From assembly GCA_945938055.1 (NCBI GenBank), contig CAMEUH010000009.1, forward strand, positions 1-25,212: DNA of 25,212 bases, in the 5' to 3' direction. The position numbers and the translations under genes are program-made. Positions 1 through 7,465 of the stretch are shown in pieces. The notes beneath the pieces are model-generated. The model saw nothing but the letters and a program-made list of their open reading frames with translations. It made no database searches and had not been told where the DNA came from. Origin of the DNA: an uncultured Eubacteriaceae bacterium (GTDB taxonomy: Bacteria > Bacillota > Clostridia > Lachnospirales > Lachnospiraceae). The stretch's first letter is position 1. Every line of letters begins with the position of its first letter.

Positions 1-48
1 ACACTTGATGTGGATTATGGAGATATTATTGAGTATGTGAAGGATTGA
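1..48 (+). CDS. C-terminal tail of a probable XRE/Cro-type HTH regulator (partial)
   Basis: Reading frame 1 is open from the window edge to a TGA at 46-48 and encodes TLDVDYGDIIEYVKD. This ending (LD-x-x-x-GDI-x-EYV-x-D) is typical of short Cro/C1-like helix-turn-helix proteins of the YozG kind, whose last helix ends in 'LDCxxGDIxEYxxD'. Only 15 residues are visible, so the DNA-binding part lies outside the window. The gene points toward the methyltransferase 71 bases downstream, the position and orientation of a controller protein for a restriction-modification operon. That role is inferred from location; the family call rests on the short tail only. No convincing -35/-10 pair was found in the 71-base gap, so readthrough from this gene into the operon is possible. 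Confidence 0.5.
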   Translation, partial: TLDVDYGDIIEYVKD

Positions 49-119
49 GTCCGGATTTTGGGACAATGAATTATGATACAATAAATGAGATAAAATAGTA
101 AAGATGTGGGTAAGAAAGA

Positions 120-1256
120 ATGGAAAAGAAAAGATTAAAAGTATTTGAAGCTTTTGCTGGTATTGGAGCACAGGCTACTGCGTTAGAAAGAATAGGGATT
201 GATTATGAAATAGTCGGAATAAGCGATTGGTTTACTGATGCGATAATCTGTTACGATGCCATACATTGTAAAGATGAGCCGATACCGGAACTGCCTAGTA
301 AGGAAGAGCAGATAGAGTATCTTCATAATTTTGAATTTAGTAAAGATTCCGTGCATCCATCTAAAATTGATAAATTGGATACAGAATATTTAGAAAAACT
401 GTACATAGCGAATAAAAGAACAAAAAATATGGGATCAATAACTAAATTGAAAGCAGTGGATATGCCAGAGTGTGATTTGTTGGTGTATAGTTTTCCGTGC
501 CAAGATTTATCGACTGGTGGTAAAGGACTGGGAATGAAGAAGGGTTCTGGAACGCGTTCAGGCTTGTTATGGGAGATAGAGAGGATACTATCAGAATTAA
601 ATGAAGAAGATAGATTGCCTGAGTATCTGTTACTAGAGAATGTAAAAACAATAATGTCGAAATCAAATGAAGCTGATTTGAAAGAGTGGCTTAGTTTTTT
701 AGAAAAATTAGGATATGAAAATGATGAGTGCATGATATTAAATGCTCTTGATTTTGCGGTTCCACAAGATAGAGAAAGAGCGTTTATTGTAAGTCACCTT
801 GGCTCAAAATTGAATGTTAAGAAGGATATTCAGTTTAAGGAAAGGAAATATGAATTCAAAAGATTTTTTAGAAATAACTATAAAATTCAGAAATATAAAA
901 ATGAGGCAGATATTGCTCAATTAAATAAAACACCATCAAGAGAACAGATGTGGAAGATAAATGGTCGAGAGTTGAATGAAAATACTACAGTAAGGACAAT
1001 TACTTGTAATATGGACAGAACCCATTGTGCTGCATTGTTTCCGTACAAAGGAGCTAAAGGTAATTCTTATAGAAGACCTACAATTAGAGAAGCATTTTTG
1101 TTGATGGGATTTACTGAAGAAGAATATGAAAGAACAGAGTATTTGGATTTTAGTTATAGAAAAATGAATAAATTAATCGGAAATGCGATAGTTGTAGATG
1201 TTTTAGCGGCGATTTTCAGAGCAATGTTTAAAGAGGAGGAATGGTTGTATGATTAG
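120..1256 (+). CDS. DNA (cytosine-5-)-methyltransferase
   Basis: A 378-residue C5 cytosine methyltransferase that would transfer a methyl group from S-adenosylmethionine to cytosine in a specific DNA site. Motif order is canonical. Motif I (SAM binding) is FEAFAGIGAQ near residues 9-18; motif IV holds the catalytic Cys in SFPCQDLS (Cys127); motif VI is ENV at 173-175; motif VIII is QDRER at 216-220; motif IX is RPTIREAFLLMGF; motif X is IGNAIV around 353-358. The stretch between VIII and IX (about 225-310) is the target-recognition domain and shows no recognisable specificity. The start ATG has only a weak purine-rich site upstream. Its end overlaps the next gene by 8 bp, indicating translational coupling. 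In this setting it probably protects host DNA from the nuclease encoded downstream. All key residues are intact; the target sequence cannot be read from the protein. Confidence 0.95.
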   Translation: MEKKRLKVFEAFAGIGAQATALERIGIDYEIVGISDWFTDAIICYDAIHCKDEPIPELPSKEEQIEYLHNFEFSKDSVHPSKIDKLDTEYLEKLYIANKRTKNMGSITKLKAVDMPECDLLVYSFPCQDLSTGGKGLGMKKGSGTRSGLLWEIERILSELNEEDRLPEYLLLENVKTIMSKSNEADLKEWLSFLEKLGYENDECMILNALDFAVPQDRERAFIVSHLGSKLNVKKDIQFKERKYEFKRFFRNNYKIQKYKNEADIAQLNKTPSREQMWKINGRELNENTTVRTITCNMDRTHCAALFPYKGAKGNSYRRPTIREAFLLMGFTEEEYERTEYLDFSYRKMNKLIGNAIVVDVLAAIFRAMFKEEEWLYD

Positions 1257-2274
1257 ATTGCCGATAGATACAAAATCATTGTATTTTAACATAAAAAATG
1301 ATAATCAATCGGGACATACAGCTACAGTAGCAACACCGCTAAAACAAGGAAAAGCGGTACATGATGAATTAGCACAGATTTATGAACTACCTGAAAATGT
1401 TGAGAGTAGGAGTAGGGAGGGAATAATTGCTAAAATTTTGAAAAACTCACGTGCAGAAGCTGTTATTCCATATGTTTACGTGTTTAATAAAATTTCAGTC
1501 AACGGAGAAATAATTGAGGATATACCATCATTCTGTATTTATGTAAGAGAAGAAACGGCTAAAAACAATGTGCATTGTGGAAGACAAAAAGTGCATTATC
1601 CGCCCTCATTTAGATATGAGGATGATTATATAGAGATAAATAATAGGGAAGTAATGCGTGCAATGTCTGAGCGACTAAAGAGTTATGCTTTTTTGATTGA
1701 AGCATTTGAATATGATGTTGAAGAAAGATTATTAAATTTCGATGCATTGATTGTTGGTGAAAAGGATGTTCCATACTCTAAAGTATTTTTGAATAAAAAA
1801 GGAGTTGGAAATAAGTTTACTGCTGCATTCAGTGAGAGTGCTGATTCATACGATACAGAAATTATAGCGTTAAGAGAACATTTGGGTTATGAAAATGTGG
1901 GACCGGATAATTATGAGGAAATACAGAGAAACAATAAAGAGTTGGCAATTGATTTTACATTACGTGATTTGCAACAGAAGGGAATTGAAGGAATAAGACG
2001 ATTGTCAAATGAATATCCGTATTCGCTATATGATTTAGAAATAAGCAAAAATGGAAGAAAACAATACATTATAGTCAGAAACACTGCAACGAAATTAAAA
2101 TATTTTACAATGCCATTTAATAAAATAAAATTTTGCATGGATTTTTATGATAATGTTTCTGTTGCACTGGTTAGAGACATAACAGGAACTCCTTGCATTG
2201 AATGGTACTCTGTAAGTGATATAAACAATATGAATAAGTCTATAAATTCCATAACATATGAGAAAAGAGGGTAA
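1249..2274 (+). CDS. Restriction-system protein with a DUF3883-like, apparently inactivated nuclease-fold C-terminus
   Basis: A 341-residue protein of no firmly recognised family. Its ATG overlaps the methyltransferase end and has a GAGGAGG site 10 bases upstream. The N-terminal two thirds show no motif I recognise. The C-terminal 90 residues (YDLEISKNGRKQYIIVRNT, then FTMPFNKIKFCMDFYDNVSVALVRDI) follow the beta-strand pattern of DUF3883/PD-(D/E)XK domains, where a 'YDI..G..YIEVK.T' core is followed by 'F.ls..E...a....Y.l.lV'. Here the usual E-x-K reads I-V-R, so a catalytic site is not evident. That suggests a DNA-binding or scaffold role. The next gene starts 3 bases after the stop, and its ribosome site lies inside this gene's tail. 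A role as specificity or sensor subunit of the cassette is inference. Confidence 0.6.
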   Translation: MIRLPIDTKSLYFNIKNDNQSGHTATVATPLKQGKAVHDELAQIYELPENVESRSREGIIAKILKNSRAEAVIPYVYVFNKISVNGEIIEDIPSFCIYVREETAKNNVHCGRQKVHYPPSFRYEDDYIEINNREVMRAMSERLKSYAFLIEAFEYDVEERLLNFDALIVGEKDVPYSKVFLNKKGVGNKFTAAFSESADSYDTEIIALREHLGYENVGPDNYEEIQRNNKELAIDFTLRDLQQKGIEGIRRLSNEYPYSLYDLEISKNGRKQYIIVRNTATKLKYFTMPFNKIKFCMDFYDNVSVALVRDITGTPCIEWYSVSDINNMNKSINSITYEKRG

Positions 2275-2277
2275 AGC

Positions 2278-3723
2278 GTGAGTCAACTAGTTCCAAGAGA
2301 TTTTCCAGCAAAATCATTATTAAACGGATTGCGTTCAATTGGATACAGTTTTTCAACAGCTGTGGCAGATATAATTGATAATAGTATATCGGCAAAAGCA
2401 TCAGAAATACATATTTATTCGGAAGCATTATCTAAAACACCTTATTTTTGTATATTAGATAATGGGTGTGGAATGACAATGGAAAAATTAGATAACGCAA
2501 TGTTACCAGGATCTAATAGAGATGATGTAGAAGATTCAGATTTAGAACTGGGAAGATTTGGATTAGGATTGAAATCTGCTTCTTTATCGCAATGCAGAGA
2601 GTTTATTGTGGTGACAAAGAAAGATGGAAATGTATGTTCAATGGCTTTTGACTTGGATGAGATTAAGGACCATTTATTTTTGAAAGTATTGTCAAATGAA
2701 GAAATATTAGAATTACCGAGGGTAGATAAACTTTTACAATATGAAAGTGGAACATTAGTTATATGGACTAAATTTGATAAGATAGAAGAGGAAGCCAAGA
2801 ATTTTGAGGAAAGTTTTAGACGACTAGTTGGTGAATCAAAAAAACATGTTGAACTGGTATTTCATCGTTTTTATGATGAAATTAGTATTTTTTATAATGA
2901 AAAGCGTATTGAGAGAAGAGATCCATTTTTGCTGAATTCTTTAGGACGTCAGCAAACAGGAAGGACATCAGAAATTGATATAAAAGGGAATAAGATAAAG
3001 GTTACGCCATATACATTACCATTTGCTAAAACTCTTACTGCTGAAGAGATGAACTTATTAGGAAACCCCAAAAGCATTTATGATGAACAAGGGTTTTATT
3101 TGTATAGGAATAGAAGGCTTATCTCATGGGGAAATTGGTTGCGCATGGGGATAAGAAGTGAATTAAATAAATTAGCAAGAATACAAGTTGATATACCATC
3201 TACATTAGATGATGTGTGGATGCTTGATGTAAAAAAATCTTCTGCAAAAATACCAGATAAAATACGTGATCGAATTAAGATGTCAGTTGAAGAATCAATT
3301 GTTAGAAGCAAGCGTACTATTAGAAATCCTGGCGTAAAAGAAGCAGCCCCGCAATTTACAGTGTGGGAGCGGTTAAGCGAAAGTGATGGAAATGTGAAGT
3401 ATCAAATCAATAGAGATTTACCAATAGTAAAGGGCTTATTAGCTTCGTTAAATGATGATCAGAAGGAATTATTAGCGGATTTATTATTTCAATTGGAGCA
3501 GAGTATTCCCAAGTACAGAATCAATAATGATGTCATGGATTCCATAAATATTCTTAATGATACTTTGTCGGTGGAAGAGGAAGAATTAATTGGGCAATTA
3601 AAACGCTGTTTATCTTTGTTTCCACGTGAAAAATGGAAAGAAACTATAGATAAGTTATTGGCTTCAGAAGTTTATTTGGCTATTGCGAATAGAAGAGAAG
3701 AAATATATGAGAGGTTATTGTAG
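2278..3723 (+). CDS. MORC/HSP90-like GHKL ATPase of the restriction cassette
   Basis: A 481-residue ATP-binding protein with the Bergerat (GHKL) fold. Motif N is ADIIDNSISA (residues 30-39), motif G1 is LDNGCGM (60-66) and motif G2 is GRFGLGLKSAS (92-102). A later segment around 180-330 looks like an S5-type transducer domain carrying lysines (KKSSAKIP) that could sense the gamma-phosphate. The C-terminal 150 residues are helical. The residue four before the conserved Asn, usually the catalytic Glu, is Asp31. GHKL clamps dimerise on ATP binding and could close around DNA; comparative genomics has placed such MORC-like proteins with Z1 helicases and restriction nucleases. GTG is the start, with AGAGGG six bases upstream inside the previous gene, so expression is coupled. 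Family placement is firm; the role in this cassette is inferred. Confidence 0.88.
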   Translation: MSQLVPRDFPAKSLLNGLRSIGYSFSTAVADIIDNSISAKASEIHIYSEALSKTPYFCILDNGCGMTMEKLDNAMLPGSNRDDVEDSDLELGRFGLGLKSASLSQCREFIVVTKKDGNVCSMAFDLDEIKDHLFLKVLSNEEILELPRVDKLLQYESGTLVIWTKFDKIEEEAKNFEESFRRLVGESKKHVELVFHRFYDEISIFYNEKRIERRDPFLLNSLGRQQTGRTSEIDIKGNKIKVTPYTLPFAKTLTAEEMNLLGNPKSIYDEQGFYLYRNRRLISWGNWLRMGIRSELNKLARIQVDIPSTLDDVWMLDVKKSSAKIPDKIRDRIKMSVEESIVRSKRTIRNPGVKEAAPQFTVWERLSESDGNVKYQINRDLPIVKGLLASLNDDQKELLADLLFQLEQSIPKYRINNDVMDSINILNDTLSVEEEELIGQLKRCLSLFPREKWKETIDKLLASEVYLAIANRREEIYERLL

Positions 3724-3726
3724 AGT

Positions 3727-6528
3727 ATGGAACAAAAATTAGTCGATAGTATATATAATGTATTAAAGATTAAGCTTAATTCACAAAAGAAGACTTATAC
3801 ACATTCTGAGATAGTCGAGAATGCTCAAAATGTAGCGTTAGCGCTATTTGGAATTGAAGAAAAAGATATTATTGATTTCGTTGTTGCTAAATATGAAGAA
3901 AATCATCCAAATATTTGCGTACACGAACCAGATGTATTATTGAATGATGATACATATGGTAAGTGGTTTGAAAGAAAAAAAGAGATTTTACAGCATAGTT
4001 TAATTGACGGATATGTGAAAAGGTACGAAAACTATTTGCGACGAGAAGATTTTGACGAATCTGTAATTGAGCAGATGGAATTGGATTGTGAAAAGATTTT
4101 AAAGCAATGTGCTAATCCAGAAATGACTATGGATGTTAATGAAAGAAAGAAGAGGGGCTTGGTTGTAGGAGATGTGCAATCAGGAAAAACCGCTAACTAT
4201 CTTGCATTAATTAATATGGCTTGTGATTATGGATACAAAACAATTGTTCTGCTTGCGGGTATGACAGATTCTTTGCGTCAACAGACACAGTCTAGAATTG
4301 ATGAGGGATTTATTGGCGCAATTAGTGATAGTATTGGTAATACTGATATTGCCTATATTGGTGTAGGAGAAGAAGGAGATACCAAGCAACACTATGCTAT
4401 TCCGTTAACAAATAATGAAAATGATTTTGTTAAATTTGTAAAGAAAAATTATAATTTCACAAGTGGAGATTTTATTAAACCGGTAGTATTGGTTGTTAAG
4501 AAAAACGCATCGGTATTAAAACAATTGGGCGATTGGCTAAATCCCAATAAGCATAATATTAATTATGATAATTTGCTTATTATTGATGATGAAGCGGATA
4601 ATGCATCAATTAATACTAAAAAACCGGAATGTGATCCATCGAAGATTAACGAACAGATAAGAAATTTATTCAATAGTTTTCCTATTGCTTCTTATGTAGG
4701 ATATACGGCAACACCATTTGCGAATATATTTGTTAATCCGGATGATGATGAGAATTATTTAGATTTGTTTCCTTCTGATTTTATTGTGTTATTAAATGCG
4801 CCGACAAATTATTTCGGTGCGGCAAAAGTATTTGCATATGAAGGAGATAACAATTCTAGGTATATCAGGGAATTAGATGAATCAGAAAAGTTTTTCTTAC
4901 CGCCAAAGCATAAAAAAGACGAATATGTATTTTCGACTTTGCCGGAGAGTTTAAAAGAAGCAATTTTGTGTTTCTTGATAAATAATGTTATTAGAACAAT
5001 ACAGGGGGCAGAAAAAAAACATCGTTCTATGTTGATAAACATTTCAGTGTTCAATGTAATGCATGACCAGATAAAAACTGCGGTTGAGAATTATATTGAA
5101 AACATTACCTATGTAATAGAACAGGAATCATATAAGCCCTTATCGGATTTTATCAAGAATTTAGAGATGAACAAACTTTATAGTATATATAATGGGGAAT
5201 ATCCTGCTAATAATATAGATTTTTATGAACCATTTAGAAAAAAAATAAAGTGGGAACATATTCAAGCTGGGTTATATGATGAAGTAAAGAAAATAGAAAC
5301 TGTTGTTATTAACAATAAGAATAAGAAAGATAGGTTTTCTTACAAAAATGCAAAATATGATGAACATGGTGCGCGTGTAATAGCTATCGGTGGTTATGTG
5401 CTATCCCGAGGATTAACATTAGAAGGATTGATGATTAGTTATTTTAGCAGAAATTCGTCAGCGTATGATTCTCTTTTACAGATGTGTAGATGGTTCGGAT
5501 ATAGACCGGGATATGAGGAACTCTGTCGAGTGTATATTTCACCAATAAATATTATGAATTTCAGAGCAGTGATAGATGCTGTAGAAGATTTAAAGATGCA
5601 ATTTCGAGAGATGATAATTCGCAAAAAGAAACCGAAAGATTTCGGGTTAATGGTTAAAGAGTCTCCTGATACATTAGAAACATCTTTACTTATTACTAGC
5701 AGAAATAAAATGTATAACACTGGAAAAATTGAACATGTCATAAATTATGGTGGTACATATGCAGACACATCAAAACTGTATGTAAATAAAGATTACAATG
5801 CATTTAACAGACAGTATGTGGAGGATATGTTTGATAAAATTATTTCTGAGGAAGATGGGGAAATAGTAGAAGATGCGTCCAAATACTTAATCAAAGATGT
5901 CGATAAAAGATTTGTTGCAGAATGTATAAAGAAATTGTCTGTGCCATATGAGAATACTAAATTCGATACAGATAATATGGCAACATATATTATGACCAAT
6001 AAATCTTTTCCTAAATGGGATATCGTTGTGGCTACGGGCTCTAGTACGGGGAAAAAGTATAAAGGAAAAAAAGCAGTTGTGAGAAGTTTTAGAAAGCGCG
6101 AAGGTGAAAAGATAATTCGAATTGGTGATATGAATAATAGAATTATTGATCCTGGAATCTTCTCCAATGGCTTATCTGCTAAACAAATGGATGTAGCAAA
6201 GCAGCATGCAAAAGAACGAGTTGCTTTGGCTGGTAAAGGTAATCCTGAAAATTTGACCGTGCCTGACTATTTGGCAGTTAGCGACAGAAATCCATTATTT
6301 GTTATTTATCCTATGGAAATAAAGGCTTTAGATGACTTGACAGGTGATAAAGATTGTAGATTGGTTGAAGGGTTATGTAAAGAATTGATTTTTGGATTTG
6401 CAGTAGGTTTTCCGGCTATAGAGAATGCAGAGCGTATGGTATATAGGGCAAATAAAGTTAAGATTGACGAAATTACAGAACATAGAGATGATCCTGAAGT
6501 TGAAGAGGAGTTTTATACAGATGATTGA
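3727..6528 (+). CDS. Z1-domain superfamily-2 helicase/ATPase
   Basis: A 933-residue Z1-domain protein. The Walker A motif is GDVQSGKTAN (residues 148-157), the Walker B/DEAD-like motif is IIDDEADNAS (285-294), and motif III is YVGYTATPFANIF (323-335). The second RecA lobe carries GYVLSRGLTLEGL (about 555-568) and the arginine-bearing QMCRWFGYR (about 583-591), which matches the Z1 signature. It is expected to hydrolyse ATP and translocate on or remodel DNA, as the motor of a restriction system. Residues 1-140 are a helical N-terminal region; the C-terminal 250 residues have no clear family. The gene starts 3 bases after the GHKL ATPase stop and overlaps the nuclease gene by 8 bp. Z1 proteins are known from predicted restriction cassettes with MORC-type ATPases and PD-(D/E)XK nucleases, which is the arrangement here. 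Motor activity itself is a family-based inference. Confidence 0.92.
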   Translation: MEQKLVDSIYNVLKIKLNSQKKTYTHSEIVENAQNVALALFGIEEKDIIDFVVAKYEENHPNICVHEPDVLLNDDTYGKWFERKKEILQHSLIDGYVKRYENYLRREDFDESVIEQMELDCEKILKQCANPEMTMDVNERKKRGLVVGDVQSGKTANYLALINMACDYGYKTIVLLAGMTDSLRQQTQSRIDEGFIGAISDSIGNTDIAYIGVGEEGDTKQHYAIPLTNNENDFVKFVKKNYNFTSGDFIKPVVLVVKKNASVLKQLGDWLNPNKHNINYDNLLIIDDEADNASINTKKPECDPSKINEQIRNLFNSFPIASYVGYTATPFANIFVNPDDDENYLDLFPSDFIVLLNAPTNYFGAAKVFAYEGDNNSRYIRELDESEKFFLPPKHKKDEYVFSTLPESLKEAILCFLINNVIRTIQGAEKKHRSMLINISVFNVMHDQIKTAVENYIENITYVIEQESYKPLSDFIKNLEMNKLYSIYNGEYPANNIDFYEPFRKKIKWEHIQAGLYDEVKKIETVVINNKNKKDRFSYKNAKYDEHGARVIAIGGYVLSRGLTLEGLMISYFSRNSSAYDSLLQMCRWFGYRPGYEELCRVYISPINIMNFRAVIDAVEDLKMQFREMIIRKKKPKDFGLMVKESPDTLETSLLITSRNKMYNTGKIEHVINYGGTYADTSKLYVNKDYNAFNRQYVEDMFDKIISEEDGEIVEDASKYLIKDVDKRFVAECIKKLSVPYENTKFDTDNMATYIMTNKSFPKWDIVVATGSSTGKKYKGKKAVVRSFRKREGEKIIRIGDMNNRIIDPGIFSNGLSAKQMDVAKQHAKERVALAGKGNPENLTVPDYLAVSDRNPLFVIYPMEIKALDDLTGDKDCRLVEGLCKELIFGFAVGFPAIENAERMVYRANKVKIDEITEHRDDPEVEEEFYTDD

Positions 6529-7465
6529 TGTACAGAAGATTTTTGAGGAATTAAACAGAGCAGATGGATTTATAAAAATAAAGATTGAAGAAAGTCCTGT
6601 GGGTATATATTGTGGAGTGAAAGAAAATGGACTGCCATGTTTAGCCTTTATGTCGCAACATCCTCCATTGACGATAGAATCAACGCAATATTTACAAGTA
6701 ACACAATGGTCTGAGAATAATTCTGTATATTGGTCAAGATTTGATTTGGGACTTGGAAGTGCTAGAACGGTATTTTACTCGCTGTGTATAGACTTGATTA
6801 AAGCATCCGTAGGTTGTAATACTGATGAACAAGCTATGAATGCAATTAAAAACAAGTATATGATTTGGCGAAAAATGTTTAGAAAAGCAAAAGGGAGCAT
6901 GACTGAGGAATCCTATAAGGGAATGTTTGGTGAATTATATTTTTTAAAGCATTATTTATGGCCACAAATTGGATTGAGTAACGCTATACGCGCTTGGAGT
7001 GGTCCTGATATGACGGCAAAAGATTATTCGTATAAAGAAGATTGGTATGAAGTGAAGACCATTTCAACAAATTCTAACAGTGTATCAATATCATCGCTTA
7101 CACAGTTAGAATCAGTAACACCTGGTCATCTGGTGGTTGTTCGTGTGGAGCAAATGTCTTCTGAATATGATGAAGGAGATTGTTGTGTAGAAAAATTAAT
7201 TTCAGATATTATGCGTCATGTAGATGACGAAGAGGTTAAAGAACTTTTTATTAGTAAAATATTGTCGTATGGGTATGATTTTGACGAAGGTGAAAATATA
7301 TTCCATAGGTATAGAGTTGCAAACGGGAAATTTTATCTGGTAGATAGTAATTTCCCAAGGATTACTTCTGATAATGTTCCATATGAAGAAGTGATAAAAG
7401 TCACATATACTTTGGCGTTAGACGGAATTCAGAAATACGTGGAGGATATAGATGGTTTCAATTGA
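6521..7465 (+). CDS. PD-(D/E)XK nuclease (DUF4420 family)
   Basis: The chosen ATG at 6521 sits inside the end of the Z1 gene, with GAGGAG 10 bases upstream. An in-frame start further upstream at 6425 would add 32 residues that are only a shadow of the Z1 gene. The protein has 314 residues and reads MIDVQKIFEELNRADG at the start. The nuclease core is visible: GMFGELYFL with Glu138, SGPDMT with Asp163, then WYEVKTI with Glu177 and Lys179, the E-x-K of PD-(D/E)XK enzymes. This is the layout of DUF4420 'PD-(D/E)XK motif' proteins, found almost only beside Z1 ATPases. It is the best candidate for the DNA-cutting subunit. The gene overlaps the AIPR gene by 14 bp, so the three products are probably made in fixed proportion. 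All expected catalytic residues are present. Confidence 0.88.
   Translation: MIDVQKIFEELNRADGFIKIKIEESPVGIYCGVKENGLPCLAFMSQHPPLTIESTQYLQVTQWSENNSVYWSRFDLGLGSARTVFYSLCIDLIKASVGCNTDEQAMNAIKNKYMIWRKMFRKAKGSMTEESYKGMFGELYFLKHYLWPQIGLSNAIRAWSGPDMTAKDYSYKEDWYEVKTISTNSNSVSISSLTQLESVTPGHLVVVRVEQMSSEYDEGDCCVEKLISDIMRHVDDEEVKELFISKILSYGYDFDEGENIFHRYRVANGKFYLVDSNFPRITSDNVPYEEVIKVTYTLALDGIQKYVEDIDGFN

Noticed and set aside
6425..6520. Longer start for the DUF4420 nuclease
   Set aside because: The extra 32 residues overlap the Z1 gene in another frame and lack a ribosome site; ATG 6521 has GAGGAG at a suitable distance.
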